Source: Acidobacteriota bacterium (GTDB lineage: Bacteria > Acidobacteriota > Terriglobia > UBA7540). Taken from it: DNA of 8,782 nucleotides. Of the stretch, positions 1-6,409 are shown piece after piece. A program made the translations under genes and the position numbers. Position 1 is the stretch's first letter; each line of letters opens with the position of its first letter. The notes below the pieces were generated by a model. It saw only the letters and a program-made list of their open reading frames with translations, searched no databases and had not been told where the DNA came from. The stretch is taken from the NCBI GenBank assembly GCA_021789565.1, contig JAJYJL010000248.1:1-8782 (forward strand), in the 5' to 3' direction.

Positions 1-799
1 CGAGACGCAGCCTCTGATCACGCAGGAGGCGCTGGAGGCGCACTACACTGAGACGCTGAAGCTTTCCTTTATCCTGTTCGATGAGATTGAAAAGGCCTCG
101 GACGCCCTGTGGCACCTGCTGCTGGGAATCCTGGATAAAGCCACGCTGACGCTGGGTGACAACCGCCGCGTGGATTTTTCGCACTCGATCATCTTTATGA
201 CGTCCAACCTGGGCTCGCACGAGGTTTCAAAACTGATGCGGGGCGGAATGGGTTTTTCCGCCGAATCACCAGCGGACAGCGAGGAGTTGGACCATAAGAT
301 CTATCGCGTGGCCGTGGAGGCCGCCCGGCGGAAATTCTCTCCAGAGTTTATGAACCGCATTGATAAGGTGATTGTCTTCCGGTCGTTGCGAAAAGAACAT
401 CTGGAAGAGATTCTCGACATCGAACTGGGCAGAGTGCAACAGCGAATTATCGCCGCGGCGCCGGGCAAGCAGTTTGTGTTCAAGTGTACCCGGTCGGCGC
501 GCGACCTGCTGCTGCGCGAGGGGACGGATCCCAAGAGCGGCGCTCGCCATCTGAAGCGGGCGATTGAACGGCACCTGGTTTTTCCACTTTCGAACCTGAT
601 GGCCACCCAGCAGGTCTGCCTCGGCGATGTCGTAACCGTCGATGCAGCACAGGGGGTATCGAAGCTGGTTTTCATGCGTGAAGAGCAAGGGGCCCTGGTG
701 AGCGCGGCCGCTGCGCCAGCCGTGCAGGCGGCGATGTTTCCGGTTTCGACGGATCACACCGCCAGCCAGGCCCTGGCATTAAAAGTTTCCGTGGATTGA
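1..799 (+). CDS. Clp/Hsp100-like AAA+ ATPase, C-terminal part (5' end outside window)
   Basis: The reading frame is already open at base 2 and runs to a TGA at 797-799, giving the last 265 residues of a AAA+ ATPase of the ClpA/ClpB class, which remodel or unfold proteins in the cytoplasm. Visible in order (numbered from base 2): Walker B FILFDEIEKA (Asp27, Glu28), sensor 1 MTSNLGS (Asn69), arginine finger FMNRID (Arg119), then the ClpB-type small C-terminal domain with sensor 2 GARHLKR (Arg182). Walker A lies upstream of the window. The stretch just before Walker B (LITQEALEAHYTETLKLS) differs from the usual GGxxTExVRRKPYS of ClpB. A tail of about 50 residues, rich in Ala and Val, follows the small domain. 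Internal GTG/ATG codons (e.g. at 170) are not starts, because conserved Walker B sequence precedes them. The family is clear; whether it partners a protease is not visible. It is probably a Clp-like variant rather than orthodox ClpB. Confidence 0.88.
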   Translation, partial: ETQPLITQEALEAHYTETLKLSFILFDEIEKASDALWHLLLGILDKATLTLGDNRRVDFSHSIIFMTSNLGSHEVSKLMRGGMGFSAESPADSEELDHKIYRVAVEAARRKFSPEFMNRIDKVIVFRSLRKEHLEEILDIELGRVQQRIIAAAPGKQFVFKCTRSARDLLLREGTDPKSGARHLKRAIERHLVFPLSNLMATQQVCLGDVVTVDAAQGVSKLVFMREEQGALVSAAAAPAVQAAMFPVSTDHTASQALALKVSVD

Positions 800-809
800 A
801 GCCTTGGGG

Positions 810-831
810 CCGATGGGCAGGCAATCGGTTT
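810..831 (+). terminator. Weak candidate terminator after the AAA+ ATPase gene
   Basis: CCGAT (810-814) and ATCGG (824-828) can pair around a 9-nt loop, followed by only three T residues. The stem begins 11 nt after the stop codon and can be lengthened only with G-T pairs. The position is right for a terminator but the stem and T-run are poor, so this is tentative. Confidence 0.22.
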
Positions 832-1077
832 GGTGTCAATTCACTTGCGCGAAAGCCATGCTACGGCATCCCATAATGAGCTCGCCAACAGGGGTGTGCG
901 GCCTTCATAGGAGTGCGTAGCTGCGCAAAGGGATCGCGCGATAACTCAGCCTGCTGCCTTTGATTGATTGACTGGACCTGCCGTGCCGAGTGGCTGTTGC
1001 CTCGTGTGGTTCGCAACAAGATCGCCTTCGTCTCAACTTTCCCCGCGCCGCTTGCAAGCATCGTGCGATCCGCTTTC

Positions 1078-1106
1078 TTGACAGAACTGTGAATCCATCT
1101 GACAAT
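1078..1106 (+). promoter_or_regulatory. Sigma70-type promoter for tRNA-Phe
   Basis: A perfect -35 box TTGACA (1078-1083) is followed after exactly 17 bp by GACAAT (1101-1106), which matches 4 of 6 bases of TATAAT including the conserved A2 and T6. Transcription would start near 1113, a few bases before the mature tRNA 5' end at 1118. Box quality, spacing and position together make this a credible tRNA promoter with a very short 5' leader. Confidence 0.7.
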
Positions 1107-1117
1107 GTTTGTTGCTT

Positions 1118-1193
1118 GCCGCGGTAGCTCAGGTGGTAGAGCGCAGCCCTGAAAAGGCTGGCGTCGGCGGTTCAACTCCGTCCCGCGGCACCA
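1118..1193 (+). tRNA. tRNA-Phe (anticodon GAA)
   Basis: The full cloverleaf can be folded by eye. The acceptor stem GCCGCGG (1118-1124) pairs with CCGCGGC (1183-1189) over 7 of 7 bp. The D stem is GCTC/GAGC (1127-1130, 1139-1142). The anticodon stem CAGCC/GGCTG (1144-1148, 1156-1160) encloses the loop CTGAAAA with anticodon GAA at 1151-1153. The T stem GGCGG/CCGTC, with one G-T pair, encloses TTCAACT (1171-1177). A73 is followed by an encoded CCA (1191-1193). The 5-nt variable loop GCGTC and the overall pattern fit bacterial tRNA-Phe. It reads phenylalanine codons UUU and UUC. No clear terminator is seen downstream. Confidence 0.96.
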
Positions 1194-1392
1194 CTAAATC
1201 AATAACTTACGACCCTCAAATTCCAAAAACCTGTTCCAATTTGTTCCAAAATTCAAATTCTGGCCCGGCCGAAGTTTGTCTCAACTACTCTTCAGCAGAG
1301 GCCGCAGTTTGCGAATTTGCTTCGTTCTTAAAGATCCACTTCTCGCAAGAGATCGCTCATGATGCGAAGACGTTCAAGAAAAGTGTCCTTCG
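1194..1392. other. AT-rich stretch downstream of tRNA-Phe with a short direct repeat
   Basis: The 70 or so bases after the tRNA are clearly poorer in GC than the rest of the window. They contain TGTTCCAA twice (1232-1239 and 1242-1249), separated by two bases. No gene or rho-independent terminator is evident. Frames open here break before the SecD-like ORF. Composition change beside a tRNA 3' end is typical of past integration, but no integrase and no second copy of the tRNA end is visible in the window. Confidence 0.4.
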
Positions 1393-1710
1393 GTGCATGC
1401 GTTACTAACTTCTATTTCAGAGGCCCGAGTCGTCCAGGGTGGTTGTGCGCCGCAATATGGCGTCAGCGTCGAGTTCGATGCAACGGTAACTGAGAAGATG
1501 CGCGCAGAGACCCGGAACTACGTCGGAAAGGCCGTGGTGATCCGCCTCGATTGCCAGGTCGTTGTGGCTCCCGTACTCCGGACACCTATTGGAGCATCTG
1601 CGGTGGTTATCGTCAGCTACACCGGAAATCATGCTGAAAGGATCGTCAAGGGAATTGGAATTCGACAGGGTCAATTATCAGGGTGGGCCGGGGCCAACGC
1701 TCCAGCCTGA
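1393..1710 (+). pseudogene. Small SecD P1-head-like protein, probably truncated remnant
   Basis: This 105-residue ORF starts at a GTG with no good ribosome binding site; the same frame has a stop at 1360-1362. Residues about 24-95 resemble the periplasmic P1 head subdomain of SecD (SecDF_P1_head): a VSVEF strand, then VGKAVVIRLD, VVVAPVLRTPI, and an AERIVKGI helix. This is the order of the SecD pattern: GK-AI-LDG, APVI-PI, then FT-EEA-LA. The usual LDG is LDC here and the glycine-rich ISG-FT turn is altered. The preceding LLTSISEARVV resembles the LTxADIxxARVV segment that normally leads into this domain, apparently shortened. No signal peptide, lipobox or transmembrane segment is present, so an exported domain has no export signal here. 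That points to a 5'-truncated or frameshifted remnant. It could instead be an intact small protein with an unrecognised start. Its role is unknown. Confidence 0.45.
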
Positions 1711-1775
1711 TTGACGGATATTGAGTCATCTGAAAGACAGTACTTGAGATATAAACTCATTTCTGAAGCCCATTC
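1711..1775. other. Convergent intergenic gap, no clear terminator
   Basis: This 65-base gap separates the SecD-like ORF (plus strand) from tolC (minus strand), which converge. The best inverted repeat is TGAG/CTCA around a short AT loop, too weak to call. No T-run typical of an intrinsic terminator is present for either direction, so Rho or distal signals may end the operon. Confidence 0.4.
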
Positions 1776-3104
1776 TCAGTGTGTATAAAGCTTTTCGATC
1801 TGGCCGGTGGCGTGGGCAAGATCGGCGCGCGCCTGGTTGTAGCGATAGAAAGCGGCGATCTGGTTGTCGTTGGCGCGTGAGAGGGCATCCTGGGCGGTGG
1901 TGACTTCAATGTTGTTGACCACACCGGCCTGGAAGCGCTGGCGTGCGTCCTCAACTTCATCCTGAGCGAGCTTCACGCCAAGGTTTGCGACGTCGACTTC
2001 GGTCCTCGCCGCGCTCAGTTGCTCGACGGCGGTTTTGACCTCCAGCGCGATGCGGCTCTTCAGGTCCGCCACCTGGCGGTTAAGCTGCTTTAACTGGATA
2101 TCGGCTTTCGCGGTCTGGGCGCGAATCCGCCCGCCGGTAAACAGCGGCACCTGCAACGTCACCTGGTATTGGTAGGCGGGAATGGCGGTGGGCGCGGAAA
2201 GCCCTTGGTAGGCCCAATTGCCCTCCACCAGCACCTTAGGCAAGCGTTCCTCGCCCGCCGCCTTCATTTCCAGGCGCGCCGCCTCCTCCCGGGCCCGCAA
2301 CGCTTGGATTTCCGGACGTGCGGCGTAGGCGCCCTCGATGCTCTCTTCCCTGCTGAACTGAGGCGTTTGGAAAAAGCTCATTTCGTCCGCCAACACGACG
2401 GCTTGATGCGGGTCGAGGTTGAGCAGTTGCGCGAGGCCGTAGAGCGAGGTCCAGCGCGCGGTCCGGGCGACGATGAGCCGCTGCTTCTCGTTCTGGAGTT
2501 CGACGTTGGAGCGCAAGGTATCGAGCGCGGTGCTGATGCCCTGCTTTTGCAGCTCCACCGCCTGGCCGTAGAGCGCCTGGGCCAACTCGACGCGCGATTC
2601 CGCGGCGCGCACGTCCGCCGCCGCCCGCAGGCAGCCCAGGTATTGCGAGACCACCAGGAGGGTGGTCCGCTCGCGCACCGTCAACTGCTGGGCTTCGGTC
2701 GAGTCGAGCGTCCGGCCGGAGGCTTGGTAGCGGCGCCAGAGGGTGAGATCAAAAATGGGAACGGAAAATCCCGGCCCTGCCTGAAAACTCTGGAAAGGCC
2801 CGACCTGCTGCGGAAATCCTGGAATACGCCGGCCGATGAACGCCTCCAGGTTGCGGCGGACTGCCGCGTCGGAAACGCTCAGGCCCGCCTGCGGCAGGAG
2901 CGCCGAGCGCGCGATCAAGCGGTCTTCGCGGCTGCCCGCCACCTCCAGGTGGGCGATCTGCACCTCGGGATTCTGCCGCAGCGCCAGGCGTACGGCTTCC
3001 GAAAGAGTGAGCCGCAGCGGAGGCTTTTGCTGGGCGAGCAACGGTCCTGCACTCGCCGTCAGCAGCATCGCTGCAATCGGGATGATGTGAAGTCGTATGC
3101 TCAT
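1776..3104 (-). CDS. TolC-family outer-membrane efflux protein
   Basis: The product is 442 residues, the usual size for TolC-like channels that carry substrates from an inner-membrane pump across the outer membrane. A signal peptide spans residues 1-24 (basic Arg4, hydrophobic core, cleavage likely at LLA|QQ). Two outer-membrane efflux (OEP) repeats follow. Each carries the family's strand-turn motif, VPIFDLTLWRRYQ in the first half and VPLFTGGRIRAQ in the second. The late RFQAGVVNNIEVTTAQDAL helix is also a hallmark. There is no lipobox cysteine, unlike OprM-type members. The ATG at 3104 is chosen because GAGGGG lies 8 nt upstream and it directly opens the signal peptide; the frame is open 22 codons further upstream without support. 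It is the last gene of the exporter operon, 67 bp after the permease, with a hairpin in between. It presumably serves this exporter specifically. Confidence 0.93.
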   Translation of the reverse strand: MSIRLHIIPIAAMLLTASAGPLLAQQKPPLRLTLSEAVRLALRQNPEVQIAHLEVAGSREDRLIARSALLPQAGLSVSDAAVRRNLEAFIGRRIPGFPQQVGPFQSFQAGPGFSVPIFDLTLWRRYQASGRTLDSTEAQQLTVRERTTLLVVSQYLGCLRAAADVRAAESRVELAQALYGQAVELQKQGISTALDTLRSNVELQNEKQRLIVARTARWTSLYGLAQLLNLDPHQAVVLADEMSFFQTPQFSREESIEGAYAARPEIQALRAREEAARLEMKAAGEERLPKVLVEGNWAYQGLSAPTAIPAYQYQVTLQVPLFTGGRIRAQTAKADIQLKQLNRQVADLKSRIALEVKTAVEQLSAARTEVDVANLGVKLAQDEVEDARQRFQAGVVNNIEVTTAQDALSRANDNQIAAFYRYNQARADLAHATGQIEKLYTH

Positions 3105-3112
3105 ATCGTTTT

Positions 3113-3119
3113 CCCCTCT
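3113..3119 (-). promoter_or_regulatory. Ribosome binding site of tolC
   Basis: AGAGGGG on the minus strand (3119-3113) lies 8 nt before the ATG at 3104. It decides the start against the longer open frame and shows that tolC is initiated independently rather than by coupling. Confidence 0.65.
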
Positions 3120-3145
3120 GTTAAATTCAGTCTCGTTCCAAGGCA

Positions 3146-3163
3146 CAAGGGCGAAGGCCCTTG
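3146..3163 (-). promoter_or_regulatory. Intercistronic hairpin between permease and tolC
   Basis: CAAGGGC (3163-3157 in minus-strand reading) and GCCCTTG (3152-3146) pair over 7 of 7 bp around the tetraloop CTTC. The hairpin starts 8 nt after the permease stop. No T-run follows, so it is not a standard intrinsic terminator. An mRNA processing or 3'-end stabilising element, or a partial attenuator that lowers tolC expression, are plausible readings; which one applies is inference. Confidence 0.5.
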
Positions 3164-3171
3164 CGGACAAA

Positions 3172-4302
3172 TCACGCCAGCGTCTTCCTGAAGCGTCTCG
3201 ATGCCAGCCCCAGCGTGGCGGCTCCTATCACCGCCAAAGCTATGATCTGTGGCCACAGGATGTCCATGCCCACGCCTTTCAGGAAAATGCCGCGGAGGAT
3301 CACCATGGCGTAACGCATGGGATTCAAATACGTCAGCCACTGGACCACCACCGGCATGTTGGCGATGGGAAACATAAAGCCTGAAAGCAGCACCGCCGGC
3401 ATGAAGAAGAAAAATGTGCTCATCATGGCCTGCTGCTGCGTCTGGCTGATGGTTGAAATCAGCAGTCCGATGCCCAGCGCGCTCAACAGGTAGACGGACA
3501 TGGCAAACACCAGCAGCGCAAAACTCCCCCGCACGGGGATGCCGAACCACAAGACGCCTACCAGCGCTACCATGGCCAGGTCCACGAAGCTGATCAGGGC
3601 GAAAGGAACGGTTTTGCCCAGAATGAATTCCACCGGCCGGATGGGCGTGACCATGATCTGCTCCATGGTGCCGATTTCCTTCTCGCGTACGATCGCCAGG
3701 CTCGTCAAGAGCAGGGTGAGCAGTGTGATCATCAGAGCGATGACGCCGGGAACAAAAAACGTGCGGCTTTCAAGATTTTCGTTAAACCAGGTGCGCGTCT
3801 GAAGCGTCACCCGGCCGGGCTGGCGTGCATCGCCGAGCAGGCGATGAATGCGCTGTGCCAGGATGGCTTGCGAAAACTCGTGCACGATGGTGTTGCTGTA
3901 ACCCAGGACAATGCTGGCGGTGTTGGAGTCTGTCCCATCCACGATTATCTGGAAAGGCGCCGAGCGGCCGGCTACGAGATCGCCCTCAAAGCCCTTATCC
4001 AGATGGAGAACGACCAGCACCTCGCCACGGTCAAGCAGGTCGCGCTCCTGTGCGTCGTTTGAAATGTATGCGACTACGTCGAAGTAACCGGACTTCACAA
4101 ACCGGCTCACCAGTGTCCGGCTGCTGACTGTGTTGTCGAGATCATAAACGGCGGTGGCGATGTGGTGGACGTCGGTGTTGGCGGCGTAGCTGAAGATGAT
4201 CAATTGTAGGATCGGGACGACGAAGACCAGTGCCTTCATGCGCGGGTCGCGGATGACCTGTATGAATTCCTTTACCAGCATGTGCTTGATGCGTTCCCAC
4301 AT
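3172..4302 (-). CDS. ybhR: ABC-2 type exporter permease, YbhR-like
   Basis: This 376-residue inner-membrane protein has the ABC-2 layout: one N-terminal transmembrane segment (about residues 24-43) after a cytoplasmic IKHMLVKEFIQVIRDPR helix, a large extracytoplasmic domain, and five C-terminal transmembrane segments from about residue 183. The exodomain carries IIVDGTDSNTA. REKEIGTMEQIMVTPI marks the coupling region facing the ATPases. SQTQQQAMM followed by MPAVLLSGFMFPIANMP and LNPMRY strongly recalls E. coli YbhR. The ATG at 4302 is chosen because it begins the conserved N-terminal helix 2 nt after the preceding stop; the longer open frame would overlap the upstream gene by more than 160 bases. 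No strong ribosome site is seen, so translation is probably coupled to the preceding permease. It likely forms a heterodimer with that permease. Confidence 0.92.
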   Translation of the reverse strand: MWERIKHMLVKEFIQVIRDPRMKALVFVVPILQLIIFSYAANTDVHHIATAVYDLDNTVSSRTLVSRFVKSGYFDVVAYISNDAQERDLLDRGEVLVVLHLDKGFEGDLVAGRSAPFQIIVDGTDSNTASIVLGYSNTIVHEFSQAILAQRIHRLLGDARQPGRVTLQTRTWFNENLESRTFFVPGVIALMITLLTLLLTSLAIVREKEIGTMEQIMVTPIRPVEFILGKTVPFALISFVDLAMVALVGVLWFGIPVRGSFALLVFAMSVYLLSALGIGLLISTISQTQQQAMMSTFFFFMPAVLLSGFMFPIANMPVVVQWLTYLNPMRYAMVILRGIFLKGVGMDILWPQIIALAVIGAATLGLASRRFRKTLA

Positions 4303-4304
4303 GG

Positions 4305-5438
4305 TTACACCAGCTTCTTCTTGAACATTGCGACCGCCATTAGTATCGTGCTGGCGGCATAGACGACCAGCAGTATCCCGTCTCCCGCCATGACCGAAAC
4401 TCCCGCACCCTTCAGGTAGATGGCCTTGAGCAGCGTGATGAAGTAGCGGGCCGGAACGAGATAGGTAATCCATTGGATCACGGTCGGCATGTTACTGATG
4501 GGAAAAACAAAACCTGAAAGCAGAAAGGACGGCACAAAGGTGAGCACCATCGCAATCTGGTTGGCCATCAGTTGGTTCTTTGCCACCACGCTGATCAGGA
4601 TGCCCAGCGCCATGGTTCCGGCCAGGAAAATTGCCGCCGCCGCAAACAGCAGCAGCACGCTGCCGCGCAGCGGCACGTGGAAGAGGAACTCCCCCATCAG
4701 CATCGCAAGCACCATGTCCACCATGCCAATCGAAAAATAGGGAAGTAGTTTTCCCAGGATCAGCTCGCGCCCCGTCACGGGCGTGGAGATCAGTTGCTCC
4801 ATGGTGCCGCGCTCCCATTCGCGCGCCACCGTCAGCGAAGTCAGCAGCGCAGCGATTACCATCATGATCACCGCGATTTGCCCGGGAATAATGTAGTAGC
4901 GGGACTCCAGCTCTGCGTTGAACCAGACGCGCGGGCGAAAATCGACGGGCGAGTTGAGCACCGGGCTGCCGAGCCGCCTGGTTTCCTGCAGGCTCAGCGC
5001 CTGCGAGTAAGCCTGGGTAACGACGTCGGCATAGCCCACGGCGAGCGTGGCCGTGTTGGAATCACTCCCGTCCACAATCAACTGCACGGACGCCGGACGC
5101 CCGGCCCGGACCTGGTCGGCAAAATCCCTCGGCACCACCAGGGCAACCAGCGCATGGCCGGAACCGATCTCGCGCTCCAGTTCACGATAGTTCCAGCCGT
5201 AACCCTCGATTGAAAAGTAGCGGGAACCTCTAAAGCGGCTGATAAAATCGCGGCTGGCGGTGGTCTGGCTCTGGTCCCAGACGACCATGGGGACGTTGTC
5301 CACGTCCAGCGTCAGCGCATAGCCATAAAGCAGCAAGAGGAGCATGGGCATGGCGATCGCCATCGCCAGGCTGCGCGGATCGCGAAGAACGTGTAGGAAT
5401 TCTTTTCGAGCGATGGCCCAGGCACGGCGATGATTCAT
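4305..5438 (-). CDS. ybhS: ABC-2 type exporter permease, YbhS-like
   Basis: This 377-residue protein has the ABC-2 topology: a cytoplasmic ARKEFLHVLRDPR helix, a transmembrane segment at about residues 24-44, an extracytoplasmic domain to about 175, then five transmembrane segments. The exodomain contains LIVDGSDSNTAT and the coupling region reads AREWERGTMEQLISTPV. FVPSFLLSGFVFPISNMP and YLVPARYF match the E. coli YbhS pattern closely. The start ATG (5438-5436) overlaps the stop of the preceding ATPase in an ATGA, a classic coupled arrangement, with GAGGTGG just upstream. It is clearly paralogous to the next permease, sharing the DG(S/T)DSNTA and GTMEQ motifs, and the two probably pair to form the transmembrane pathway. 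The substrate is not evident; relatives are associated with efflux of drug-like compounds. Confidence 0.92.
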   Translation of the reverse strand: MNHRRAWAIARKEFLHVLRDPRSLAMAIAMPMLLLLLYGYALTLDVDNVPMVVWDQSQTTASRDFISRFRGSRYFSIEGYGWNYRELEREIGSGHALVALVVPRDFADQVRAGRPASVQLIVDGSDSNTATLAVGYADVVTQAYSQALSLQETRRLGSPVLNSPVDFRPRVWFNAELESRYYIIPGQIAVIMMVIAALLTSLTVAREWERGTMEQLISTPVTGRELILGKLLPYFSIGMVDMVLAMLMGEFLFHVPLRGSVLLLFAAAAIFLAGTMALGILISVVAKNQLMANQIAMVLTFVPSFLLSGFVFPISNMPTVIQWITYLVPARYFITLLKAIYLKGAGVSVMAGDGILLVVYAASTILMAVAMFKKKLV

Positions 5439-6409
5439 CGTTCCACCTCGCTTATGGGATGGGCGCCGTTGTCGCGCGTTTCAATCAGCGAGACGAAAAC
5501 GTCTTCCATTGACGGAACGATCTTTTCGACCCGCTCCACCTGGAACCCTTTCTTTGAGAGCAATTCCTTCACCAAGCGTGCCGCCGCCTCACCATCACCG
5601 GCAACCACGTGAAGAGCTTTGCCGAAGAGCGCGACTTCTTTTATGCCGCTGAGTTTTCGGATTTCTTCCATGGCGTCCTGGGGCCGCTCGCAGGCCACTT
5701 CCAGCACGTCTTCCTGCATGAACTCTGTTTTCAGCATCTCCGGCGTGCCCTCGGCAATCAGTTCACCGTGATAGATCAGGGCAATGCGGTCGCAATATTC
5801 CGCCTCGTCCATGTAGTGCGTTGTGACGAAGACCGTAACGCCGCGGTCGGCGAGATCGTAGATGAGGTCCCAGAACTGGCGTCGGCTGTTGGGATCGACG
5901 CCCGAGGTCGGTTCGTCGAGGAAGATGATGGCAGGCTCATGCATGGTGGCGCAGCCGAGCGCCAGCCGCTGTTTCCAGCCGCCGGAGAGGGTTCCGGTGC
6001 GGGCATGCCGGTGGTCCTGGAGCCCGGCCATTTTGATCACCCATTCCTTGCGCGCCGGCTTCTTTTTCGGCGGGATGCGATAAATGCCGCTGTAAAAATC
6101 GATGTTTTCTTCCACCGTCAGGTCCTCATAGAGCGAGAATCTCTGGCTCATGTAACCGATGTGGCTCTTGATATCTTCTGACTGGGTTCGAACGTCAAAA
6201 CCGGCCACCGTGCCGGAGCCACCACTCGGCGCCAGGATGCCGCACAGCATTCGGATGGTGGTGGATTTACCCGCGCCGTTCGGACCCAGAAATCCGAAGA
6301 TCTCACCCTTCGCAACTTCCAGGCTGATGCGGTTCACGGCCACAAAGGAGTCGAAGCGCCGCTCGAGATTCTTGATCACCACAGCCTTGCTCGCCTCAGC
6401 GAAGTCCAC
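5435..6409 (-). CDS. ABC exporter ATPase, second (canonical) subunit, YbhF C-terminal-half-like
   Basis: The 324-residue ATPase has all canonical parts, numbered from the GTG start: Walker A GPNGAGKS (42-49), Q-loop Gln89 in YMSQRFSLY, signature LSGGW (141-145), Walker B FLDEPTSGVD with Asp165 and catalytic Glu166, and switch His198 in TTHYMDEAE. A C-terminal domain of about 90 residues follows, ending near SMEDVFVSLIE, typical of the DrrA/YbhF/CcmA-type branch. The GTG at 6409 is chosen over an ATG at 6490 because a near-perfect AAGGAGGG lies 7 nt upstream and homology begins at about KAVVIKNLERRF; the ATG would overlap the previous gene by 95 bases. As placed, it overlaps the first ATPase gene by 14 nt. 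Unlike its partner it keeps the full catalytic set, so this subunit carries the intact H-loop. It is membrane-peripheral and bound to the permease pair. Confidence 0.93.
   Translation of the reverse strand: MDFAEASKAVVIKNLERRFDSFVAVNRISLEVAKGEIFGFLGPNGAGKSTTIRMLCGILAPSGGSGTVAGFDVRTQSEDIKSHIGYMSQRFSLYEDLTVEENIDFYSGIYRIPPKKKPARKEWVIKMAGLQDHRHARTGTLSGGWKQRLALGCATMHEPAIIFLDEPTSGVDPNSRRQFWDLIYDLADRGVTVFVTTHYMDEAEYCDRIALIYHGELIAEGTPEMLKTEFMQEDVLEVACERPQDAMEEIRKLSGIKEVALFGKALHVVAGDGEAAARLVKELLSKKGFQVERVEKIVPSMEDVFVSLIETRDNGAHPISEVER

Larger units (their letters stand above)
800..1117. other. Intergenic region between the AAA+ ATPase gene and tRNA-Phe, no convincing gene
   Basis: This stretch of 318 bases contains no ORF with recognisable protein features. 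Open frames on the minus strand cross it and one runs into the tRNA gene, which argues against coding. It holds a weak hairpin just after the ATPase stop (810-828), a short perfect 10-bp palindrome ATCGCGCGAT (933-942) of unknown meaning, and the tRNA promoter at its right end. I see nothing else. Confidence 0.6.

Noticed and set aside
933..942. 10-bp perfect palindrome ATCGCGCGAT
   Set aside because: It is short and GC-alternating, with no nearby promoter or second copy; likely chance.
861..1175. Minus-strand open frame of 104 codons between the ATPase and the tRNA
   Set aside because: It runs into the tRNA gene, has no recognisable features and no ribosome site, and the start and composition look random.
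1109..1408. Plus-strand open frame that spans tRNA-Phe
   Set aside because: Its first third is the tRNA itself; the remainder shows no protein family pattern.
1417..1674. Minus-strand open frame opposite the SecD-like ORF
   Set aside because: The plus strand shows the SecD P1-head pattern, while the minus translation has no family features.
2169..3191. Long plus-strand open frame (340 codons) opposite tolC
   Set aside because: It is antisense to a clear TolC gene; the predicted protein is rich in Arg, Gln and Pro with no domain pattern, as expected for a shadow frame in GC-rich DNA.
4303..4473. N-terminal extension of the second permease
   Set aside because: The 57 extra residues are out-of-frame translation of the upstream permease gene and lack hydrophobic or conserved sequence.
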